DNA of 64,000 bases from Candidatus Melainabacteria bacterium (GTDB lineage: Bacteria > Cyanobacteriota > Vampirovibrionia > Obscuribacterales > Obscuribacteraceae): assembly GCA_017307165.1 (NCBI GenBank), contig JAFKGK010000014.1:58517-122516 (forward strand), given 5' to 3'. The notes beneath the pieces were generated by a model. It was not told the DNA's origin, did no database searches, and saw only the letters and a list, made by a program, of their open reading frames with translations. Below, piece by piece: positions 1-8,892 of this stretch. The position numbers and the translations under genes are program-made. How positions within the stretch are numbered: the stretch's first letter is position 1; every line of letters begins with the position of its first letter.

Positions 1-183
1 TAGCGGCATCGTCTCTGCAAGTCGCTCGAGATGAAGCCCTTTGGCAGGGTCAGTATCTGGCATCGCATCGATAACCGCAGGGTCTGTCACACGGACGATC
101 CCTTTGGGATATGCGGGCTGAAATGGCGTGATGGCGAGCATAGAAATGCATACAAGAACGATGTGGCTCCTGAAAATACTCAA
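1..183 (-). CDS. N-terminal part of an unrecognised exported or anchored protein, cut by the window edge
   Basis: The reading is open for all 61 codons from a TTG start at 183 to the window edge. The TTG overlaps the TGA stop of the upstream gene (TTGA), and GGAGG lies 9 nt before it, so the start is well supported despite the rare codon. An internal ATG at 141 is an alternative. Residues 7-18 are hydrophobic and follow MSIFRSH, which suggests a signal peptide or anchor. The sequence after it (PKGIVRVTDPAVIDAMPD) is not recognised. It is the fourth gene of the leftward operon that starts at 6590. Function unknown. Confidence 0.5.
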   Translation of the reverse strand, partial: MSIFRSHIVLVCISMLAITPFQPAYPKGIVRVTDPAVIDAMPDTDPAKGLHLERLAETMPL

Positions 184-1898
184 CTTTCAGATCCTCCAGT
201 TGTGTCAGAAAGCAAGATGTCTTGAGAGGGGTCAAAAGGTGTCAAGACCTTGTAGCCGTAGTTTATGGCCTTCAATGTCACACCATTAAAATCTACAGTC
301 ATATCTTCTTCGTCATAATGACCGGCCAAAACGGGCAGGTAGCCCCGATCAACGCAGGTTTGCCAAAGTATCCTGATATGAAATTGGTGAGGATCTCGCA
401 AGATCCAAAACAAGAGTCGCTCAGAAATGATAGGAATAGCGATATCACGTGCCTGACCATTGCCTGTGAAATTTTTCGAAATCACTGCACCTTCAATCTG
501 CCATCCATCAAAGTAATCCTCGACAAGATTTAGGCGTTGGGCTAAGGCAGTTCGGTGATCGCTCGCCCAAGTGCGTGCTGTTCGCACTTGACCGATGGCT
601 TCTTTTAATTGACTAATACAAGAAGCTACTTCGCTAATTCTATCTGGAGCATTGAACCACTTCACTTCGCAAACAAGACCGAATTTGAGTCTTTCGTCTA
701 AAACCAATAGATCTATATCACCCAAGAGCTGATCATTAGCACCATAGAACCGAATGCGGTCAGACACACGACATCCGAGCTTCTCGAACTCAGTCTTCAA
801 TCCGCCGATGAAGATGTTTTCCTTTTCGTTCTTAAGACTTGACTGTAAGGTCGGACGTAGTTTCTCTAAAAGATTCCAGTGATTTCTCTCGACATTTGAT
901 ACCCACACCAATTCATTACTCAACGCGAGGACGTTTTCAGTCAAAGCATGAAAAGGCTGATAACAGACATGAGCCTTCTTTCCTGTCAAATAGAGCGATG
1001 GATCAAAGGTCAAATCATCAATTATTGCCTTGGTTTTCGCGAACGGCAAACCACACAATCTCGTCATCTGATTGGCCCACGCTGATGGCCTCTTACACAA
1101 TATTAAATCCGCCAAACCGCCGCCAGCAACTCTGACTTCATGACTCTGCAAACAAATCATGCTGTGTATGCAGCAATAAGCCTTGAGCGCCACAAAAAAT
1201 GATCTTAAATCGGAGAATGTGTAAGAGCCGGCCTCCCATGACGGTTCCAACTGAAAAAGGCGCGACTCATGAACATCTAGTGATCGCTGCAGGCGGAAAA
1301 AACTTGTGCTGGGAAAATCATACTGAATATGATGCTTACTCGCTTTGCGGACTTTGGCTTCGCTGAGCAAATCTGCCAACTTGATGCCACAGAAGGGATT
1401 GTCAGGAACGTCATAAGGATCATCGCATCCATTTATGATTGAATCCGAAACTTCGAAAGCACCAGTGTCTTCACTGGCCCGTGTCAAAATAATAGTGCTA
1501 TCCGCAGAGCGAGCGGCGCGCAAGGCACCACGTCTCAACAAGCTTAATAAATCCCAAGCTACCGAGTAATTCTCAGCGATCTGGATCAAATGAAAGGCAA
1601 AAATATAATGCTTCGTTAGAGATTTGGGAAAAGAGCTGATTGGCACATCAGCAGCACAATACTGATACACCCAGGTCATCGCAAAATGCATGGCATCTTG
1701 TATTAATTTAGTTTTTTCATGGTGACCTGGCCCATTTCCGACCAGCTGCGGAATGGTAATGCGATTAAAATCTTCAAACTGCTGCAGTAGAGCCAAAACC
1801 ATGACATTTCTGGGTATCGCTTTCAGTTCATCAATTGGAATGCCGTCGTCGATTTGGCGATCGACCTCACTTATCTCGGCAGGGCTTAAATAGGTCAT
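180..1898 (-). CDS. Putative PD-(D/E)XK nuclease-like protein
   Basis: I do not recognise the whole protein, but its last third carries a restriction-endonuclease-like signature: GDID at residues 393-396, then a hydrophobic beta strand and EVK at 411-413, giving D396-x14-E411-x-K413. In the PD-(D/E)XK superfamily these residues bind the metal and catalyse phosphodiester cleavage. The first 350 residues look alpha-helical and hydrophobic, with no clear domain, signal peptide or membrane segment, so the protein is probably cytoplasmic. The ATG at 1898 shares ATGA with the stop of the upstream TPR gene; a GTG at 1910 with TGGAG five bases before it is the alternative start. It is odd to find such a protein coupled to exported TPR genes. 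Nuclease activity is inferred from the motif only. Confidence 0.6.
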   Translation of the reverse strand: MTYLSPAEISEVDRQIDDGIPIDELKAIPRNVMVLALLQQFEDFNRITIPQLVGNGPGHHEKTKLIQDAMHFAMTWVYQYCAADVPISSFPKSLTKHYIFAFHLIQIAENYSVAWDLLSLLRRGALRAARSADSTIILTRASEDTGAFEVSDSIINGCDDPYDVPDNPFCGIKLADLLSEAKVRKASKHHIQYDFPSTSFFRLQRSLDVHESRLFQLEPSWEAGSYTFSDLRSFFVALKAYCCIHSMICLQSHEVRVAGGGLADLILCKRPSAWANQMTRLCGLPFAKTKAIIDDLTFDPSLYLTGKKAHVCYQPFHALTENVLALSNELVWVSNVERNHWNLLEKLRPTLQSSLKNEKENIFIGGLKTEFEKLGCRVSDRIRFYGANDQLLGDIDLLVLDERLKFGLVCEVKWFNAPDRISEVASCISQLKEAIGQVRTARTWASDHRTALAQRLNLVEDYFDGWQIEGAVISKNFTGNGQARDIAIPIISERLLFWILRDPHQFHIRILWQTCVDRGYLPVLAGHYDEEDMTVDFNGVTLKAINYGYKVLTPFDPSQDILLSDTTGGSES

Positions 1899-3394
1899 CT
1901 CTCCACCCACGCAAACTCCAACGCCTCTTTCTCCCGACCGACCTCCATCAGGTTTACAGGAAAATATTTGCCCAGAGGCCGCGCCGCATCCTTTGGTGAG
2001 TAATACTTACTCGCAATAGCAAACGCCTGATCGTAATAGCCTTGCGCCGTTTTATAATCTTTCTGCCTATGATAAAAATATCCCATCGCAGCCAGCGCCG
2101 GCACCCTCCTCTCATCATCAGCGGGCAAGGCCGCTTTTTGCGCCGCTACTATCTTTTGCATCACTGCCAAGGCAAAAGCATCATTACTAGGCGAAATACC
2201 ACCGCCACCCACCGGCTCCATGGTCACATCCCGATTAGGCAGGCCTAGCAAGATGCGACCTATCATCCTCACGGCGTTTGGAATTGGCACCATGCGACCA
2301 TGCCCCCTACTTTTCCGTAGCAAAGGCGATAACTCTTCGTGCCGCGCTTCCCCTGTAGTCAGATCGTAAGCCAGGGCACAATCAAGCATTTTTAGCGCTT
2401 TGTCTTTTTGCTGCCACCGCCCATAAAGCTCATACGCACTCATATACTCCCACTGCAATTGCTCAAATCTGAGCCAACTAATTCCCCGTATTCTCTCGAG
2501 CAACTCATCCAGCAAAGTCCCAGCCACTACCGATGAACCACGCCGATGATAACGCTCCAAGACCTCCTCGTACCCTTCCGTCGGGCCAAAGGCGCCGATG
2601 CCATCCATAGCCTTGCGGATAAATATTTCCGCTTGCGCATAATCCCCAACGTCCATGGCACTATTGGCGACATCAAGCCACCACCCTTGCGCATTGCCTT
2701 TGCCATGGTTATTTTCGACCGATTGTGCCGCCTCTATGGCTATCTGCAAATGCCTTTTATTTTTCGCCTCGATCTGCTGCAGAGTGTCGCCGGGCTGTGC
2801 CTGCGCTTCTATATCTGCCAGCCTGCGCTGCAATTCGTATTTTTCCAGATTGCCCTCGGGCAGGAGCCCGTAGGCCTCTTTCCACAATGGTGCACGTTTG
2901 ACATCCAAATCATGGCCATTATCGGCTCTCATCAAACTTACCAATTTGAGATAAGCCTGCGCCATCTTGGTTTTGTCATAATCAGGCACCTTCTTTGCTA
3001 GCGCAATGCTACGCTCCAAATAAAAGGCATAATCCGGAGCGGCCAACCCAGCGACACCGCGCGCATGATAGACCATCCAATAAGCATCTGCGGCAAGCCG
3101 ATTGTCACCCACTGCCTCGGCACACTGTGCCACCGTCACTAGTTGCGGCCAGGTCAATGATCTCTCACCCAGCGTGACGTATACCTTTTTGGCCAGATCA
3201 TAAGCCTGCGCGTTTTTATGCTTTTTTAGCAACGATTGAGCCAGATCCAGCTCCTGCTGGCCGTCCTTGCTAGTTTCTGTTGTGATGCTCTGCTGCTCTA
3301 TCACAGCCATCGCAGGTGAAATACGGAGGGTGATTGCGAGCCCCAACATCACCCCCATCCGCCCCACAGCCCCAAAGTCATTGCGCGCCATACA
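1895..3394 (-). CDS. Exported TPR protein, paralogue of the C-terminal half of its upstream neighbour
   Basis: This is a roughly 500-residue helical-repeat protein. Its N-terminus (MARNDFGAVGRMGVMLGLAI, then ISPAMA) reads as a signal peptide, so it probably acts in the periplasm or at the surface. The ATG at 3394, preceded by AGAGG, is preferred over an in-frame TTG at 3418, which would put charged residues before the signal peptide. It overlaps the upstream gene by 17 bp. TPR-like helices fill the mature part, including KDYKTAQGYYDQAFAIA near the C-terminus. The C-terminal block (GYFYHRQKDYKTAQGYYDQA) closely matches the end of the adjacent 1070-residue protein, and the similarity runs through most of the protein, so the two are a partial tandem duplication. 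TPR arrays usually bind proteins; the partner is unknown. Confidence 0.8.
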   Translation of the reverse strand, partial: CMARNDFGAVGRMGVMLGLAITLRISPAMAVIEQQSITTETSKDGQQELDLAQSLLKKHKNAQAYDLAKKVYVTLGERSLTWPQLVTVAQCAEAVGDNRLAADAYWMVYHARGVAGLAAPDYAFYLERSIALAKKVPDYDKTKMAQAYLKLVSLMRADNGHDLDVKRAPLWKEAYGLLPEGNLEKYELQRRLADIEAQAQPGDTLQQIEAKNKRHLQIAIEAAQSVENNHGKGNAQGWWLDVANSAMDVGDYAQAEIFIRKAMDGIGAFGPTEGYEEVLERYHRRGSSVVAGTLLDELLERIRGISWLRFEQLQWEYMSAYELYGRWQQKDKALKMLDCALAYDLTTGEARHEELSPLLRKSRGHGRMVPIPNAVRMIGRILLGLPNRDVTMEPVGGGGISPSNDAFALAVMQKIVAAQKAALPADDERRVPALAAMGYFYHRQKDYKTAQGYYDQAFAIASKYYSPKDAARPLGKYFPVNLMEVGREKEALEFAWVER

Positions 3395-6300
3395 GCACCG
3401 CCTCTTTATCTCGCCCAACCTTCTTCAGATTTTCCACAAAATATTTCCCAAGAGCACGGCCAGCGTCCTTGTGATTTTGATAGTTCAGCTCCATAAGAGC
3501 AGCCTCATCATAAAACTTTTGAGCTTTCTCATACTCTTTGCGCCGATGATAAAAATACCCCAGAGCGCACAAAGTCGGCATCATGCGCTCATCTTGCGGA
3601 GCCAGGGCTGCCTTTTGCGCAGCTAGGATCTTTTGCAAAGATGACAAAACAAAAGCATCATCAGACGCCGGTTTTGTCCAATTATTATTAGAAAACTTGC
3701 CAAGCTCATGATCCGGCAAAGCCCCCAATATTTGCTTAATCACCGATACTGCATTTGGAGGCGTTGGACTACAGTGAGACACGCTTATATATTGCTGGCG
3801 CGTCGGTCCAGTAGTCATGTCGCAGGTTAGAGCACCATCGAGCATGCGACTGGCCATGTCCTTGCGATTAAGTGCCAAATAAAAACTAAACGCATCAGCG
3901 TAAAGGTTTTGCAGATTATTTGATTTGACGCCATCCACCCATCTGGATCGACCGATCGCCGCTTTTAGCACTCTAACTGCCACATCCGTGTACCCTAGAA
4001 CCAGCAATCGATCCAAAATATTGACGCCTTGTCCCAACGGATACATTTGACTGCTATAACAACGCAAAGCATTGCGGGCATACAGCTCAGATCTTATGGG
4101 ATCTCGAGCAAATGCCGATATCACAGCCGCCTTTAACCACATCTCGTGAGCCTGCTGCTGATTGTTGCGTTCAGCCATTTGGGCCGCCTCCACAACTGGT
4201 GGCAACTGCCTTGCGGCCTGGGCTCTGATCTTATCTCGCTCCGACATTCCAACCGATGGCTTACTCGGGTTTGGATGCCTCAAACTATCGGGTGCCCCAA
4301 TCATCCTGGCTTTACGAGGATCACTTTCCGGCATGAGCTTGTATGCGCGCTCAGCATATTGCAATCGCTTATCTGGCAGCCCCAGATCCATGCAAGACAA
4401 TCGATAGCAAATGTCAGCAGTCTTGGCTCGATCGTAATTAGGCACTTTATCGGCCCACTCTAATGCTTTTTGGAGGAAAAGACTTTCATTGATTGAAACC
4501 CTAGAGTGGTGCTGCGTCAGCAACAAATAAGTGTCCGCTGCGGTCTTATAATCACCAACTGCAACTGCACAATGTGCCAAAATGAGAAAGTGATACCACA
4601 ACATAGGCTCTTTTGCCTCTCCAATATCTTTAGCCATCGCATAAGCATCTGCATATTTCCCCTGATCCAAAAGCAATTTGGCCAACAAAAATTGCAAATC
4701 GGTATTGGCCTCATATCTACCCCTCTTAAATCTAGTGATTTCTTCGGGCATAATGATCGCAGCCTTGAGGATTTTTATAGCATCCTCAGTTTTACCAGCA
4801 GAAGTATATTGCATGCAAAGCTCGCGCGTAGTGCCAAAAAAAGCCAGTGAGCGCGGCGCATTATCTTTGCAGATCTCTTTCCAAAAATGGCCAGCAGTTA
4901 CAAAGTCCCGCTGTCGAGCCGCTATGCAAGCAGCATCGAGGCGAGACATGGTAGGGTTGGTGGACTTGTCAGCAAGAGCTTTATCGATCAACCATTTAGC
5001 TCGAGGCAAATCACCAGCATAATAATACGTCAGAGCCAGCTCTCTAAGACCGCGCGCATTGAGTGGCTCGGCGCCATTGTAGGCCAACTCCGTTTGCAAA
5101 ATTTCTTTTACAGATGGTGCCGCATCCACGCCACGAGCCTCATTTTTCAAAGCTTTTAAAATCTGGTTTGATAGCGCGGTCCAACCGCGATCCTTGGCCT
5201 TACGAGCCACATGCATCAAATGGCAATAAATATTCGGCATATATGACGAGCTTTGATCGCCGGTGAAACGATTATGACTATACCGGTCGAGCAGCTCATT
5301 TGCTGCTTTACCTGCAGCAGTCTCATTGCCGGCTTTGATCGCTTTGAGCGCAGCCTCAGTTGGCAAAGGGGCCGGGCTTACCCACATAGTAGCCGAGGCA
5401 ATCGATGAGGGAAATTGTTTGGCGGTATCAATTGTTCCGATAGCATTTTGAATGTCACGCAAATGTGGGTGTTTATGCGGCATCATATCGATAGCTGCCA
5501 AAATCTTGGGGCTACAGTCACGTTTACTGAGTTCAATCGCTTGAACCAAAGTATTTTTGGCAGCTTTTTTATCGCCCTCAGCAAATTGTACCTGTGCCTT
5601 ACCCACCAGCAATTGGCGCAACTGGACACTTACCGGCCACGATTGCTTACTATGCTGGTAGCTCATATCGATCGACTTGTCGTATGCCTGTTTTGCTTTT
5701 GTGAGGGCTCCAAGTCTCAAATATAAGTCACCAATCCACCATGTGGGCGACAATTGATATTGCCTACTCTCCACAATCGCATCTAAGACGGACAAAGCAC
5801 GGGCCTTATCAGCACGCTCCACAAAATACAAAGCCATGATATAGGCTGCCTCGCTCCTAAATGCGTCCGGCTTGCCATCAATATAAATACCTTCAAAGAG
5901 ATCAACGGCCATCTTAGGCCGGCCGACCGCAAACAACAAGGACAGTGTCTGAGCTACATGATTGTGCGGTAGGACATTCCAGGCGCCGCCACCTTTGGCC
6001 GCCTGGCGACTCAGAGCTAAGAGCCGGTCGCCACCATCGAGGTCTCCCATTTGATAACAAATAAATGCGTGCGAAGCTATATCTGCGCTAGTCTGGCCAT
6101 AGCCGAAAACATTGAGCTCATCACCTTTTTGCGCAATTAAATTGTGGACTGCCTTGGTGTAAATGTCCGCACTTGTAATAACGCTAGCATTTTTGTCTGC
6201 AGTACGGCAATCCAAATAATGATATGACAAAGGAAGACTGTGGATACTTTTGATTGTCTCTGAGATCGGACAGCATTCTCTTTGTACCTGATGCAAATTT

Positions 6301-6590
6301 AGTGGAACGTCTAAAAAGGTAAATGATTTAATAGTCCCGATTTGACCATACAACATCTTATCGATCTCAAAGTCAGAGAGCTTGCTCAGATCGGCTCCAT
6401 CAATAGAAACTAAATATCCACAATCACCCGGGTTATTGAGATTTGAGCCTTGAGATATAAGGTAATCGCCTGGCCCAGATCCGCGCGCAAAATATATCTG
6501 CACTTTACCGACTGGTGCCGCCACACACGCAGGCGGAAATAGCGAAAGTGTGCAGCAGAGGATGGAGACTATGGCGCGGTGTTTAGGCAT
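3378..6590 (-). CDS. Giant exported protein: PDZ-like N-terminus plus TPR-type repeats
   Basis: This 1070-residue protein has a typical signal peptide (about residues 1-24, ending CVAA). Residues about 28-100 resemble a PDZ domain: GYLVSIDGADLSKLS is followed by a regular hydrophobic pattern and LYGQIGT. The rest is an alpha-solenoid of TPR-like pairs, for example DRGWTALSNQILKALKN and GYFYHRRKEYEKAQKFYDEA. The same layout occurs in the 1392-residue protein at 31-35 kb, and parts recur in the proteins at 1895-3394 and 54221-56014, which defines a local family. It is the first gene of a leftward operon. Its start lies 153 bp from the divergent GH85 gene, so that gap should hold its promoter. 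A scaffolding or adaptor role outside the cytoplasm is inferred from the architecture. Confidence 0.8.
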   Translation of the reverse strand: MPKHRAIVSILCCTLSLFPPACVAAPVGKVQIYFARGSGPGDYLISQGSNLNNPGDCGYLVSIDGADLSKLSDFEIDKMLYGQIGTIKSFTFLDVPLNLHQVQRECCPISETIKSIHSLPLSYHYLDCRTADKNASVITSADIYTKAVHNLIAQKGDELNVFGYGQTSADIASHAFICYQMGDLDGGDRLLALSRQAAKGGGAWNVLPHNHVAQTLSLLFAVGRPKMAVDLFEGIYIDGKPDAFRSEAAYIMALYFVERADKARALSVLDAIVESRQYQLSPTWWIGDLYLRLGALTKAKQAYDKSIDMSYQHSKQSWPVSVQLRQLLVGKAQVQFAEGDKKAAKNTLVQAIELSKRDCSPKILAAIDMMPHKHPHLRDIQNAIGTIDTAKQFPSSIASATMWVSPAPLPTEAALKAIKAGNETAAGKAANELLDRYSHNRFTGDQSSSYMPNIYCHLMHVARKAKDRGWTALSNQILKALKNEARGVDAAPSVKEILQTELAYNGAEPLNARGLRELALTYYYAGDLPRAKWLIDKALADKSTNPTMSRLDAACIAARQRDFVTAGHFWKEICKDNAPRSLAFFGTTRELCMQYTSAGKTEDAIKILKAAIIMPEEITRFKRGRYEANTDLQFLLAKLLLDQGKYADAYAMAKDIGEAKEPMLWYHFLILAHCAVAVGDYKTAADTYLLLTQHHSRVSINESLFLQKALEWADKVPNYDRAKTADICYRLSCMDLGLPDKRLQYAERAYKLMPESDPRKARMIGAPDSLRHPNPSKPSVGMSERDKIRAQAARQLPPVVEAAQMAERNNQQQAHEMWLKAAVISAFARDPIRSELYARNALRCYSSQMYPLGQGVNILDRLLVLGYTDVAVRVLKAAIGRSRWVDGVKSNNLQNLYADAFSFYLALNRKDMASRMLDGALTCDMTTGPTRQQYISVSHCSPTPPNAVSVIKQILGALPDHELGKFSNNNWTKPASDDAFVLSSLQKILAAQKAALAPQDERMMPTLCALGYFYHRRKEYEKAQKFYDEAALMELNYQNHKDAGRALGKYFVENLKKVGRDKEAVLYGAQ

Positions 6591-6743
6591 ACTCCATTAT
6601 TCCCCACAATTTCATCTAAGACCAAAAGCACAATCTCTCGCCCCTACATCCGATGGTACAAACCAGCCATAAACCATAATGTTTAAAGCATTAAGCTTGA
6701 GTTACAATAGCGCACTTCAGTTGCTAAAGGATCAGCAGATATC

Positions 6744-8732
6744 ATGGCCTTTTTAAATGCTCCAAACATCGCTCCTATTACTACCCTGGATGGCTTTCGC
6801 CATTGGGACATACAGCAAAGATGCGAGGACAGCGTGGCCAAGATCCCCCTGGCTCAGCGGGCATTTTCCAGCAATAAGCCAACTATGCCACTCCTTATAG
6901 GATGTGATATGGGGGAGTTTCAATACGACCCATACTTTACTCAGTGGAGTCGCGGCTGCGCAAAAATGAGCGACACGCGCACTGCTGCCAATGTATTCAA
7001 TTTTAAATACTGGCAATACGTCGACATCTCCTATTATTACGGTCACAATCTCGTGACCATTCCTCCCACCGTCTGGACGAACGCCGCTCACAAAAATGGC
7101 GTCCGCAGCTTTGGCACGCTCAATCTAAACTGGTATGAAAACGGAAACATCGGATCGCAAGACGCTCAAAGAGCGCTGTGGACACCAAAACCTGCCAATG
7201 CCAATCCCGATTATATATACCTAGAAGAATGCGTGAAGCTACTGGCTCAAATTGCCGCCTATTTTAGATTTGATGGCTATTTGTTAAATTATGAGCCGAT
7301 TAATAATATTTACGATCCTGCGGACCGCAATCCTTGCTTATTACTGCTCAAGACTTGTCGTGACGCTGGTTTAGACATGATCTGGTATGACTCGCCGACC
7401 AGCGCAGCAAAAAACAAATTTGATAACGCACTGACAGAAAATGGCTTGCCATTTTTGCAAACTGCAGGGATGTTTCAGGCAAATTATTTTTGGTCGAACT
7501 ATTTTGGCAATATACAAAATCCACGCACGTCGTGGGAAGTGCTACAACAACACTATGGCCGCGATCAGGCCCTTATACAGCGGGATAATACTTTTATGGG
7601 CATAGATTGCGCCACCGAAAGGTATACCCCGGCTTGGGACAAGCTGTTTTGGCAAAACATGGCTGCCATGATCGCAGATCCAAATATCCCCGGTGATCCA
7701 CCGGGCTACCTCACTGCACTCAATATCTACTATCCAGCCTGGATGATGTATGACGCGCGCAAAGATCCCAAACACAGTCCTGAGGACAGGCTGCCAAATC
7801 GCGAAGACTTTCTCAATGATGAAAGAGCATTTTGGACCGGCGACAAAGATTACATCAATTTTGTTGGCGGCAACCCCGTCAATAGAGCAAAATCCGTATC
7901 TGGCTATATCGCTCCGCGAACGGTCATCACGCAGTTGCCTTTTGTGACTGATTTTAATGACGGAGAGGGTGACTTTTATTGTCTCGCCGGCAAACCGAGG
8001 GCAAGCAATCAATGGAATCATCTCAGCGATCAAAGTATATTGCCGACGTTTTTGGGTCTGCAATATGATGCCGCAAATAAGCAAAATCAAACTGGCATCG
8101 TGCACTCCGATGCATTTTATGGCGGCTCGTCATTGATGCTCGATTTTACCGATGTAAGTGATTATTTTGAGATGGACATGTTTGCGGCATCTTTAAACAT
8201 AAACCAAGCAATCACCCTCAACTTGATCGCTAAAGGACAGATGGATCCGCAGGCACTCGCCATCGTGCTCTATTTTGCAGATAACCCGTCGGTGACTCTT
8301 CTTCCTGTGCAGGCCAATCAGACACCTACTTATTGGACCAATTATGCATATCAATACACTCCACAAGGCCCAACTACCATCGTAAAGATCGGTGTGCGAG
8401 TTACGCTGCCTCAACCTGTGCAGCAACTGCTGATTGGCAAATTTTTGATAGATGGATATCAGGGCAATAAACCGTCAATACAGAGGTTTAGCTCCGATCA
8501 AAATGTTTTGAGCTGGAAAGGCCTATACCCTGACTCGCATTATCGGATCTTTGGCTTGCTAAATGGAGAAAATATATTGCTTGCCACCGTATACAACACC
8601 ACTTATCAAGTTGCCTACGATACATCCAGTGGGAGAGTGGAAGCCGACCATATCTTTAATCCGGGAGTGACTGGCTTTTCCCAATATTTTGTACAAGAAG
8701 TCACTAAGTGGGGCAATTACACGGTTTTATAG
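6744..8732 (+). CDS. Endo-beta-N-acetylglucosaminidase, glycoside hydrolase family 85
   Basis: GH85 enzymes cut the chitobiose core of N-linked glycans through a substrate-assisted mechanism. The family landmarks are in order: a (beta/alpha)8 barrel segment TIPPTVWTNAAHKNGV (105-120), the catalytic motif FDGYLLNYE with N182 and E184, the segment MIWYDSPTSA (212-221), MFQANYFWSNYF (243-254) and FMGIDCATERY (284-294). The C-terminal part begins near residue 397 (PFVTDFNDGEGDFYCL) and looks like the beta-sandwich domains that follow the GH85 barrel. The length of 662 residues is normal. No signal peptide is visible at MAFLNAPNIAP, so export, if any, must use another route. AAAGGA lies upstream of the ATG but rather far away. 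It stands alone, divergent from the TPR operon. Family assignment is firm; the substrate is not known. Confidence 0.88.
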   Translation: MAFLNAPNIAPITTLDGFRHWDIQQRCEDSVAKIPLAQRAFSSNKPTMPLLIGCDMGEFQYDPYFTQWSRGCAKMSDTRTAANVFNFKYWQYVDISYYYGHNLVTIPPTVWTNAAHKNGVRSFGTLNLNWYENGNIGSQDAQRALWTPKPANANPDYIYLEECVKLLAQIAAYFRFDGYLLNYEPINNIYDPADRNPCLLLLKTCRDAGLDMIWYDSPTSAAKNKFDNALTENGLPFLQTAGMFQANYFWSNYFGNIQNPRTSWEVLQQHYGRDQALIQRDNTFMGIDCATERYTPAWDKLFWQNMAAMIADPNIPGDPPGYLTALNIYYPAWMMYDARKDPKHSPEDRLPNREDFLNDERAFWTGDKDYINFVGGNPVNRAKSVSGYIAPRTVITQLPFVTDFNDGEGDFYCLAGKPRASNQWNHLSDQSILPTFLGLQYDAANKQNQTGIVHSDAFYGGSSLMLDFTDVSDYFEMDMFAASLNINQAITLNLIAKGQMDPQALAIVLYFADNPSVTLLPVQANQTPTYWTNYAYQYTPQGPTTIVKIGVRVTLPQPVQQLLIGKFLIDGYQGNKPSIQRFSSDQNVLSWKGLYPDSHYRIFGLLNGENILLATVYNTTYQVAYDTSSGRVEADHIFNPGVTGFSQYFVQEVTKWGNYTVL

Positions 8733-8892
8733 GGCGCTGGTTTAGACCTCTGGCACGCCTAGATCGTCGGATGGCCAAGTCGAAAGCGGGATTTCGGACT
8801 CGACCTCGATGATAGGGCCGAGGATTTGCTTTGTGCAGATCTAGGCTTGCTAAAATACACCCACATCGCGGCAATTTCATCTGAGAACAAAC

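Noticed and set aside
2546..3001. A 151-codon plus-strand frame in the TPR operon
   Set aside because: It is antisense to a TPR protein with clear paralogy to its neighbour, and no ribosome binding site precedes it.
7542..8105. A 187-codon minus-strand frame inside the GH85 gene
   Set aside because: The GH85 reading is certain; the antisense product lacks any recognisable pattern.
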